Source of the DNA: Membranipora membranacea
Lineage: Eukaryota; Bryozoa; Gymnolaemata; Cheilostomatida; Membraniporidae
Length of the DNA: 64,000 nt
Reading direction: 5' to 3'
NCBI GenBank assembly: GCA_914767715.1
Contig: OU612067.1
Span: 7,316,001-7,380,000, forward strand
The first letter of the stretch is position 1. Each line of letters opens with the position of its first letter. The notes under the pieces were generated by a model. It saw only the letters and a program-made list of their open reading frames with translations, searched no databases and was not told the origin of the DNA. Shown here piece after piece: positions 24,352-35,100 of this stretch. A program made the translations under genes and the position numbers.

Positions 24352-25904
24352 CAAGGGTGGGCAACCTTTTCTTGAAAAAGGCCGTATTGTACGCAGGCTC
24401 AACTCAAAAGGCCGCAACATATCGTTCAGGGATAACATTGGAACTTTGCTTTGCTTTGAGAAAACTCACATTTCTGTCATTCAGTTGACATAAATCTATC
24501 AAGCTTAATTCCCAAAAAACAATCACCGGCCTCAACGTGTTTCATCATAAAATAATTATTTAATCAACTAAGTTGATTGTTTTGACAGCTGATAATGAAA
24601 TACAATCCATACAGTTCAATATGTTATCAAATTAAATCAAAAGATTGCGTGTGATGGTGAAAATCTTCATCAGCAGGTGGAGATGTTCGATCTTAGTAAA
24701 GTCCAAGGTTTCAATTCACTTGGAATGTTCGATTGTGATGACTGACATTATAAAATGCACCGAAATTTGCTCCTAAGTTACAATATGAAATCTTGCAGCG
24801 GTATGGATTCAGAAGATTCTGAGAACTGTGCAAAACTGAACAGTAGCTTGAATGTGAATTGATGATACATGTTTCCAATCAACCACATATATACTAGCTG
24901 ACCGGATATGCAGCGAATTTCTTATGCAACAAATATTGATATGTTACTAATGATGCCATCTAGGCGCCATGCTTACAATGATGTAAATTCACGGAGTGCT
25001 AGTCAGTAGAAGCTTGGGAGCTTGAGTAACAATTTTGGCACTTCCTATTTTATAAATGCTTCTACAGATTTGTGTCAAGACCAGGACGTATGTTGCAAGA
25101 ACCATCAACTCAGCAGAAATATCGGTTTATCTTTCGGAGTTTTGTGAAGTCAGTTTTACATCATGATTTGATTTAGTACGTGCCTGTATCCCTGTGTTTC
25201 ACGTATATGACAAATGGCAGGGTGGGTGTTAGCCTGTCTTGACAAGCTTGTCAAGACAGGCTAGGTGGGTGTGAGAGGGGTAATTTAGCGCCCTTTAGCG
25301 GCTTAAGTGAACAAAGGTTTATAACGGGAGAGTTGTTATTGAGAACAAGTTATTTCGCGAATTCTTTTTTGAAAAAATATTTTGCACCCTGTCATAATTT
25401 TCATCTTATCGCGCCCACCTTGCTCCGAGGGGGAATTTTTTTGCAAATGGTTATAAAATGAAAGCCAATATTATATGGAAGATTTCAGCCATAATGCAGG
25501 ATATCTTGTAGCAAAGAGACTCTTGATACCAATCTGCCTTTCGTCCAAAATTGCGGTTTTTCTAAAAATACAAATTACTATTTTGTTAGAGAACTTTGTA
25601 ATTTTGACATCCTAAGGTCACTGTTTTGTGTTATTTCGAAAGAAAAACAACTTGAGAAAGTTGTTGGCACCAGTTTCACAGGTATGATGATTTTGTGTAG
25701 AGTGGCTGAGGAAGCTTTGCTACATACATAATACAGAACGGCCATTATTTTGAAATATCCTGTATGCATACTTGGTTCTCCCATAATGAAAGAGGAATCA
25801 AAATTTATGGGTAATAACTTTTTTAGGCATAAGGCCACAATAAGGCCGCAAAAGATAACCCGTTAGGCCGCAATGGCAAAAAGGCCGCAGGTTGCCCACA
25901 GCTG
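24352..25904. mobile_element. hAT element nested in the left arm
   Basis: Ends CAAGGGTGGGCAACCT and AGGTTGCCCACAGCTG are imperfect inverted repeats typical of hAT. Flanks ATCAAGAG (24344-24351) and ATCTAGAG (25905-25912) are a 7-of-8 target duplication. Repeated aggccgca motifs lie just inside the ends. About 1.55 kb, with no intact transposase, so non-autonomous. The opposite arm of the host element shows the unoccupied site (26800-26807). Confidence 0.85.
25221..25272. repeat. Perfect 34-bp palindrome flanked by 9-bp direct repeats
   Basis: TAGCCTGTCTTGACAAG (25230-25246) is followed directly by its exact reverse complement (25247-25263). GGTGGGTGT lies immediately on both sides (25221-25229 and 25264-25272). 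It looks like a minimal insertion, inside the nested hAT element. Confidence 0.88.
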
Positions 25905-25969
25905 ATCTAGAGTATATGACAATAACTTAAAATTATTATGCTTCAGTACTGTAGTCAAAATCATAAGCA

Positions 25970-26745
25970 TTGGAAATTATTAGCATCACTGTCTCCATCC
26001 TTTTTCCTCTGTAGTTTCATCATTATATGCAGTTCCATTTTCTCAGATGATGACGTGTCTTGTTGAAATAACTACTTTTTTCACGCTGCTGTGTCTGTGA
26101 ATAGGTCAAGGAAGCAATTGACAATCACTGTTGACGCCGATCTCACATTGATAGACTCGAAAACTCCAAGAACCTTACCGGCATAGGCAAAAATAAGTTT
26201 GGCCAAGGTATTTCATTTTCCAGTTTTGGAAATTATTAGAGTCACATGCTTCCATCCTTTTTCCTCTGTAGTTTCATCGTTACATGTAGTTCCATTTTCT
26301 CAGATGATGACGTGTTCTGGTTTGGTTTGGCTTATTATAACGATTGTTGTATTAACAGGCGATAGGATAGGATTGGATTGGTACATGAAAATGAACATTT
26401 TAATTTCTGTTGTGGGCTGACATGTAGTATGGAAAAAGCTCTTTAAATGCTTTCCTGTCCTGCACTTGGGTGGGCAATAGGTGGTGTGTAGGCGAGAGGA
26501 TACCTTTGCACAGTTGAAAACAACACAACTAAAAGAGGATGGTCTTCATCGGATGCAATTTTAAACTTTAACTTTAAAGTTTAAACTGATTTAGACATCT
26601 CAGTAATAACTTTTTTTTCACGCTGCTGTTTCTGTGTATAGGTCGGGGAAGCAATAGACATTCACTGTTGACGCTGATATCACATTTATAAACTCAAAGA
26701 ACCTTTACAGCATCGGCAAAATTAAGTTTGGCCACGGTAAAGGCC
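25970..26745. repeat. Interrupted tandem duplication in the centre of the fold-back element
   Basis: The unit with ccatcctttttcctctgtag, ttctcagatgatgacgtgt, ttcacgctgctgt and aagtttggcca occurs at about 25970-26210. It occurs again at about 26222-26320, resuming at 26605-26745. The second copy is split by about 285 bp of unrelated sequence. Confidence 0.75.
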
Positions 26746-27374
26746 ATTAGATTTTGACTACTGTACTGAAGTATAAAAATGTTAAGTTATTGTCACATAC
26801 TGTAGATCAATCATTTACATTCTCAGGAACAACAGCTATCTGTAGTTTGCATACTCATTTAACAGCACAGATCTATTCTTCCTTGTGAAGCGATAACAAA
26901 ATTAGCAATCCAATTTGAGCAGACTGGTTGTGTTCAGTCACAACCACGAATAATTTTAAGGAAAAATGATGATGGTGGTGGTGGTGCTGGTGCTTAGATC
27001 TGGATCATCCAATAAAGTATTTGTGATCTTGGGTTATAGGTATTCTTTACATTTTTATAGAAGTGATGGAAGTGCTGAGGGTAAATGATTGTCTCTTATC
27101 ATAAAAAGTTCTGGTTCTGGAGACAAAGTATGAATACCATCTCGTGCTAAAAGGTCTTTTACATACACTCACCAATTTTCTTTGTGCTTGAATAATAAGC
27201 GGCTGGACAGGGGCTGATATCGTGCCCAGCGTCCCTTGATTTTTCACATTATTTCATTGATGGATATATAGTAAACTATGGCTCACAGCACAAACTAATT
27301 ACGTCATGTCGCGCTATTTAAGTGGGACAGTATTGAATGCTATTGACCTGTCTAGGTAGTATATTAAGTCTATG

Positions 27375-29624
27375 GACTGGATATATAAGAATAGTAATAT
27401 GTTGACTCATCATACTATACTTGTGTTGTGCTTGTGATAGTATATATAAATTGTGTCACTGGTATTGTACTTTTTGAGACTCAATAAGTATTTCTTCGAA
27501 TTGATGCTACATATCATGGCTGTGAGTCTATCTATATTTGGATGAACACTACAATTCTAATTGATTGATTGATGGTTTTGATTTTTTTTTTAATTTGGAA
27601 AAAATGTTTGTTTTTTTGTTGTTTTTGTGTTGGACTGAACTTAGGGAGTGGGTAGTAAGTTACTAGTTTAGTGAGTTAAGTTGTTAGAAGCTAGTAGGAA
27701 AGTAGTTAGTAGGTAGTAGCAAGAAAAATAGTAATATTAGCCTACTCTATTCTACTGGAAAGAACTGCCTTGTGTCTGGGTCCCAGCCAGTCACCAACTC
27801 CTTACTGTCAGTGATGCTGTACCAGTAGCTATTATCATTTATGTTTGGTTGTAAGGTGTACCTTCAATTGCAGTCAGTCACTCACAGTCACTAGACTGTC
27901 TCATCAGTTTTAGCTAGCTTAGTAGCCTTTGACTGTCAACCAGCTGGATCCTGTCAGTCGAGTCGATGAGACTGATACATTTTCTATCATATTCTGTCAT
28001 GCATCCTGGTGATCCAACAATATAATAATCATTTCAACATTTATATTTGTAGAGAGAAAACAAAAACGATATACTATAGCATACGAAAGTTGAAACTGAT
28101 TTAATTCTCTAAACTGTCACACCGATTCTGTGCTATTGCTTCAAATCTTGACGAGAACAGGAGCTAACTACACCAGATTTATTGTACATATATTGTAAGT
28201 ATTTATCACACCATAAGTTTTGTCATTCAGGCTTCGGTGACTTAGGGGTCTGTCTCATCATTATGTACATTATTTAGGCTTTCACAATTTTGAAATTTTC
28301 TTGAGTTGAGAATCAGAATGACAAGGCTTATTATAATGCATTCTTGTGTTCGGAGTGCCGACTCCTGAAATGTTTTAATATTGTCATTTGTCATCATGAT
28401 CTGCTTACAAGACTGATCATTTACATAATCAAGCTGAACTGCTTTGCTATTTACTTTTCTGTTTATTTATAGAGGTTAAGTAGTTCAAGGTAACCTGTTG
28501 CTGTTACTTGATAAAACTGAAAATTCAAAAAAAAATTTAAACATAATAATATATATTTATATTTAGATTTAACTTAAACTAAGTAGTATAATTCTACCTA
28601 TACCTATAGTCATGGCAGACCAAGCGGCTGAAATCATGGCAGGTCCCGAATATATTAATTAGCTTTTTAGGATCGCTGGAAATCCTGATGGCTAGATTAT
28701 ACTCAGCCTGTTCAAAAATACGCAGCGATATTTGTGAAGCTTGAAGCCTAACACCCAACAGTAATTTGCTGTTTTCTTTGACTATAAAGTTAATGATGTG
28801 TTTGTTAAAACATACGACAAAATGTCGAAGCAGGGCCATTGAGGAAGTTGCATAGGGAATACACTAATAATCTTAGAAATATGGCTTTGAGGTGTTGGAA
28901 CTACAAATTAACAACTAACCAGTATTGAGACCACTGAGGTATTTTTGAAATGGACTAATTGCAGAAAAATGTGCAAAAATTGTGTGCTTTACAAAATTAC
29001 TAAAAACCTTCTATTTCTAGAACTGCTTGAAGTTTTCATGATTCGTTAACAAGAAATGTAATATGTTATGGATTATGGATTAAAGGTAAAACAAGCAGAC
29101 CGGCAATATTGTTACGCTCAGTAACAGCAGCCATTTTCTGGCAGCATCATGTTATGATTTGACCTACAATTTACAATTCATACTGAGAATACAGAAGCCG
29201 AGCATTTTCGAAATCGAGGTTTTTCTGTGGTGTAATCTTTAGGATTTAGGTAACTTAGGTATTCTAGCTTTTAAAACCATATTGAAACCGAAAATAAACC
29301 TAACACCCACTTATAATGTAAATTTTGGCCTGATATCCTAATATTGAAACCGAAAATATCGAAATATTTTAATCTAAAAATCGCAAATTGTTCGATCAGA
29401 ATCGATAAATTGAAATTAGGCTAGCCAAGACTCAAACCAGAGTCAAGGCCACACAACCCACGCCAAGAATTATGACATTGTGTGAACAGTCCTACTCATA
29501 GAATAAGTGATGGGTCTTGTCTGAATTATCCAAACATAAATTCCTTAAGATGCTCATCATGAAAATATGGCACCGTGCCTGTTGATGTCACTCAGGTTTT
29601 TGTTATATTTTGGTGTTGTTTTAG
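27375..29624. other. Non-coding stretch
   Basis: No supported exon on either strand. A run of TAGTTAG/TAGTAGG-type sequence lies at 27640-27730, and short AT-rich tracts occur. It may contain the first exon of the coding region that starts at 29625. Confidence 0.35.
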
Positions 29625-30825
29625 GTGATAAAGACAGTCATATAGTCTCAATAGCTCACCAGGCTAAGGTGATGTGCTGTCAGAAAGAGGACTATCGGTT
29701 TTCTGGGGCCGATATCGTGGAAGTCGTTGAAATAGTTCAGAACAGAGATGTTGTTGCTGCCATTGCAACAGCTGCCAATAGCAAACAGAAAGTGTCAGCT
29801 CGAAGACAATTATAAATTATGGACGGTCAAAGTGTCTGCGGTGCTATCTTTAAGCTCAGATCACTGCTGCCTGGGGCATTTGAAGGTACGTAGCTTTTAG
29901 ACTCTATGAGAGAGCTTTTGAACCTCAAAGAATAAAAAGAAAGCTTTCAAAATTGTATTATAAACTTGACTTAGCTCACTTTTCATCCTTAATCCCACTT
30001 TTTGATTCCCGCATGTTTACCTTGGAATAAAACATTCAAGCGTTTTTATAAGCATCGGAAGCAAAAAATCAGCTGAGAATGTACCCTATTCTGTTCTAAG
30101 ATTCAAAATGTTATACTCACCTCCCTCCCTGCCACAGATGTAATGTTTCAATTTTACTTGCCTAATCTAGTAGTTTAGATTTTTCATTTGATGACTACAT
30201 TTTTTCCAAACAGACGAGTCATGCATGGAGACTGAGATTTCTAATCTGAAGCATCAGTTTGAGGTGCTGATGGAGCCCCGTCCTACAGCTCAAGGGGTTC
30301 CGCTGAATGCGGTATCGGTAAAGATACTTTTCAACATTGTGCTCAAGTTTCCAAATAAAGCTGAAAGGTATGCTACGCTTAGTCTGTGCTCATATGAATC
30401 TACTGAATATATACTGTAAATCTCAATTAATTAGGGCTGTAATAAAGATTGAGTTGATACATCCAGTTCGTTTCTGTTAATTGCTAACACCTTCCCACTG
30501 ATGTTTTGACCCGTATAATAGTGCCACTTACATAATACTGCAATGTGTTTATCATCATAACATGACGCTTTCTCTGTATGAAGGTGTATGCATTCATTTA
30601 CGCCTTGATGAGTTGAGCAAAAGAATTTATGTTTTTATAGGTGTGGGGTGATGGTCGTGTTGTTGGCGGCAAAAAGTCAACCATCATTGGTGACAATCTA
30701 GTCCTCCACAGCAGAGAGGAGGTGTTACCACTACACAGTCCAGCATTAGCCATTCTCGTCTGCATATATGATGGGAGCGACAACCGTCTATGTTTAGAAG
30801 ACAATATCTCTGGGTGGCTGAATGT
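29625..30825 (+). CDS. Unrecognised multi-exon coding region with a WGDGR motif, probably broken or TE-derived
   Basis: Three exon-like blocks: 29625-29885 (acceptor ttttag, donor G|gtacgt), 30214-30367 (acceptor aacag, donor AG|gtatgc) and 30641-30825 (acceptor ttatag). The first reads AHQAKVMCCQKEDYRFSGAD to SKQKVSARRQL, then an in-frame TAA (29813-29815), an ATG, and MDGQSVCGAIFKLRSLLPGA. It splices in phase to DESCMETEISNLKHQFEVLM and ILFNIVLKFPNKAE. The last block reads VWGDGRVVGGKKSTIIGDNL with LVCIYDGSDNRLCLEDNISG, but in a phase that does not follow directly from the second block. The last block reminds me of repeated uncharacterised proteins in invertebrate genomes, so a mobile or multicopy origin is likely. 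No function is assigned. Confidence 0.45.
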
Positions 30826-30929
30826 TTTGGTGTGCCTATGCGGTTGGAACAGAGTTATCCTCTCTCGGTGTCCAGAAAGAGGGCAACTCCAATGTTGCCC
30901 AGTCTTTAGAGGATACCAGACTCTGGAGT

Positions 30930-32130
30930 AGTGGACAGTGAGAGCATAGACTGAGAGGCCAGGTTTTACTCATCAATGAATAGGCTTTGCTAGCATTAGT
31001 TTCCCAAGCTTGTTTCCTTGATTTTTTTAAATCCCCACTGTCCCTTGTGCCATTGTGTGGTAGTTTTGGCAAGCTTTATTACATTTCCGCAAGACAGAAC
31101 ATAAATGATACTTACCCTGTTGACCACTTTTGTACATGTGCCTTGCCTTCTGTGACAACAAAACCAACACAAGCACCAACTTTAACTTGCATTAAAGGCA
31201 TTCTAAGCTATCCAACATTAATATTTATTTTTTTTAAATAATTGTTCATTTATGGTTATAATATAGACCAAAAGTACTCGTGTACTCTTGTTATCCCTGT
31301 GTGCACTAATAACGTTCACAGCCACTTCCAAGACAGTCATAGGACACCAATGCTTAGAATCTTTTCAGGATTTATCACGAAATTGATGATGACTCTGATC
31401 TGATTTCATTCGACTGAAGAAACCAAGATGACATTCATGTATTTTGGCACATTGTTCTGATCGGATGCAATGCAAGACTTTGTGTATCATAACCATTGAT
31501 TGTGCTCAACAGATATCCATGAGTAATCCCCTCAACAGATCTGAGGTGACAACTTTTGTAGCACAGCTGTAAATTACATAATAATATATTCTACATCATA
31601 GCAATTTTTGTTTCTCAGCGAATAATTGTACATGTACTAGATGTAGTGTAGCTAACTGCCAATTTCAGCTGAAAGACAGTACTATATTAAAAAATATCAG
31701 TTTTATCAACGATCAGTCGAAATGTTTTATGCCCGTTTTTCTGGTAAAGATGTTTAGGCGGAGTTCAGTCTGAAGACAGCGATGGTTATTTCAGGGTAAA
31801 GAATATTCTTAAAAAGCAAAGTATAGGTATCACTAACATATCGCATTTTGTGGTACTTTTTTATATAACAAAACTCAGTTCGATAAGTACCAACCCCAAC
31901 CCCCACCACCTGAAAATCCAAAAACTGATATGAACAATTTTTATTCTGAAGTTATTGTTCAAAATGCTGCAATATTGATTATTTTGCTGCGGCAATTGCA
32001 GTTGGTGTTCAGCATCAATCTCACCCTGGAGAACTGTGCTTCGGCATTCTCAAAAATGGCGCTGCTGCGGTACCTAAATACCTCCCAACCCGATCAATAA
32101 CTCACATACTTAACTACCAGGCAGGGCACA
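30930..32130. other. Non-coding stretch
   Basis: No supported exon. It could contain the promoter and 5' UTR of the gene whose proposed first coding exon starts at 32131. Confidence 0.35.
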
Positions 32131-35100
32131 ATGGCTATGGAAGTGACGCAGCAGTCAGGAATTGAGTCTTCGAGTGAGATTGGTGAGTGAATAATATGTG
32201 CAAGTACAATGGTTCAGGGGCGCTCAACTTGGAGACTTGAAAAACCTGAGTTCGTTAGCGCGAAATCTCGACGAAACTAGTTAATTTCTCAGTTTTTGAG
32301 ACTTGGAATGGATATGCAGTTAGTGAATATTGTTTTTATTGCAGGGAATACTGTCATTAAGTTTAAAAAAAAAGAAGACATGTGTCAACAAAATAAAAGT
32401 ATCTTTAAAAAAATTCTGAAAAACTAGCATTTTTAGTGCTTGGACATGAAAATGACCACATATTATTTTCACTATTAAACCAAATTTTTGCAAAACTTGA
32501 GTAAAATGGATCTTTCACGGATTCCCCTGAGTAACCTGAGGTGTGGTCCAAAACCTGAGTGGTTGAGAGCCCTGCAATGGTTCCCTTTGCTAGAAACAGT
32601 CAGATTTGTATAACCAAAAGATCTGCACACACACACAATTAGGGAACACAACTCCAAATTATAGTGACCACAGAAAGCGATTCAAACGCAAAACATGAAG
32701 TTCTGGAATTGCCTGCACATGCAGAAAATATCCTCATTTGGCCCCAACAATATTAAAGTCAGAATCATACACAAGGTCCTCAATTAGGTGATGGAAACCT
32801 GTGCACATGAAAAATCCAGAAAATCAGTGAGAGAGTTATTCCCATGCATGAACGATGTTCACAAAACTGCAATGAATTGCAAACAAAGGCACATGTTTGC
32901 AGAACTCATGTGAAAATGGAATTAAGTCGCTTCCAAATAAAGGTCTGCGTTTAGTTTGAGCCGCTCTGTGCTGGTCTGAATTGGACCCTCTTACAAGTAT
33001 GTGTGTGTGTGTGTGAGTGTGAGTTATACATTTAGGGATTGAAGCGTTTGAATGGTAGGTGCGTGTACAAAGAGTTTATAGTATTATTATCTCTTGTCTA
33101 ATCCAGCAATTCTAGCTTATTTTAACATGGCCTTACTTACGAGAATTAATCTGTCATGTTTTCCAGTGATATCCCGAAAGTGATGTAAATAAGAGATGAC
33201 TGAGTTGGCTCCCTGAGACGGAACAGTTGCCTTATCAATCAAATAAATATCTGCTTTCCCTTCCCCTCATTGCATACTCTGAACAAGGTGCATTTCCTGG
33301 GTGTTTTGAAGTAGATCGGTCCAGGCTGGAATGGATCGGATGGGTAGTGTAGGCCTACCTGAAATATTACAAGTCGAAGATAACCTTTACCAATAGTTAG
33401 CATTTTCGGAATTACCAACGAGAACAGGGTAAATGTAGAACAAATAGCTCAGAGAAAGAGCAGCTCAATTAATCATGGAGTCTATGCTGAACAAGCAGAC
33501 TGCTCTACCTTGAGCATAGTCAAAAGATGTGTAGGACAGATCCCTGTTTCGCCAGTTCTTCACACAATCTATAGTGCTCTCTTGCAGATTTTGCTTGCTC
33601 AAAATGCAGCATCTGGCCGGCCATCTTTGCCAACATGGTGGCGTCCTCATTCTTACAGGATCTACAATCGAAGAGAAAAATACTGTAATTACAACTAGTT
33701 AGTTTTAGTACAGCGAGCCAACACAGTTGATCATTCCTATCATTTTGTATCAACAGTGTTTACTTCCTAGGGTTAAATACCTCATTATCAGTGAGTTGTT
33801 GAGTTGTTTGTTTGACAAGTCCAGCAGAGGTCTGTAGCAGGCTAGGCAATTAGCACATAGGGAAGTAACTCCCTCCATAGCTGTGTGAACTTAAAGAGAG
33901 ATACTGAGTGATGTGTTGTCTTCTTGACTGCCTCACTGTAAATTCAAAGACAGTCTTTTTGTCATGTTTGATGGTAGAAGGGTAATGTTGAATTCGCTGA
34001 AACCAGGTATACGGCCAGGGAGAGCCACAGTGTTCTTCTCTGCGTAGTTTTTGATGAAGGAATGTACAAACTTAGCATACTAGTGCATAACAGCCAGGCT
34101 TTGAATCCTGCCTCCACTTTTCAGCTGTTGTTGCAGACATAGTAGTTTTTAATGTTTTCATACCTCTCTTTACCTGCATTATGCAGGCAGAGGAAAAAGG
34201 ATCAGCATATGACTTGTCCCTGGTGGTAAAATGCCTTTACAATTGATCGTTTTTGATCTGCCTTGCGGAATGTGGTTGCACTCTGTATCAGTAGGGCATC
34301 GACCTCAGCAGAAATATAATATAATGGCAAAACCAAATTCAGCCCCAGTCAACTCCATACACTGAAGCTTGTGATCTAGAATAGCCTCAGGAGAGAAAAG
34401 TGTATGCAAGAGGTACACTCGGGAATCTGATGGCTTTGTGCATCTGAGTTAACACCTACAGAAGAAAGTAACATTTTGTGAGAGCTACAACAATTTCTCC
34501 ACTTAGGCTTTTCTGATGTAGTTTTCCCACATAAGAAAAACATAATAAAAATTCCTAGTCACTCCATCAATGACCAGGAGTTTCTCATGATGCACTTCAA
34601 CCATTCAATAGTAAGCTATAATAAGTGGGTTACATGAATTGATAAAGAGGGATAAGAAAGTGAATGATTAACCTCTACTAGTAAGATTTGCACTATCCAA
34701 GTCTTTGATTCAGTTGGCACTAACTTTTGACAACCTTAAAGAGCAGCTTGAAAGCATGTCACAGGGTCTCTAGATTCTATAAATGGCTCAAAATGTGTCT
34801 CCTCTAGCATTACACGAGTAGCATCACGCAGACCAATGAGAGGTATCTTTAGCTATCTGCTACATGATGTTGACACATTGATAGGTAATTCTTTCAGCTT
34901 TCTTTAGAAATAAACTGCGCTTCATTTCCTATTTATTTTAGCCAAGTGGCCAAGTGAATATCAAGCTTGTTACCCCAGTGGTGGCTAAATTAATTTGTCC
35001 GGGACATATTGGGCCCTGATCGTTACAGAGATTATATTTAAATTAGTTGATGTGTTTGGCTATGATTTTTTACTTACACAGCTGAGCTGAGAAAAGGCTG

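Larger units (their letters stand above)
23740..27374. mobile_element. 3.6-kb fold-back element with ~0.6-kb terminal inverted repeats
   Basis: The left end CATAGACTTAATATACTACC (23740) matches the reverse complement of the right end (27374). GACTGGAT flanks both sides (23732-23739 and 27375-27382), an exact 8-bp target duplication. Arms extend over about 23740-24351 plus 25905-25961 on the left and 26750-27374 on the right, clearly alignable with scattered indels. The left arm is split by a hAT element. The centre (25970-26745) is a tandem duplication without a transposase. The superfamily is unclear: an 8-bp duplication and ends starting CA fit P- or hAT-like enzymes; the long arms recall Foldback elements. 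Confidence 0.88.
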
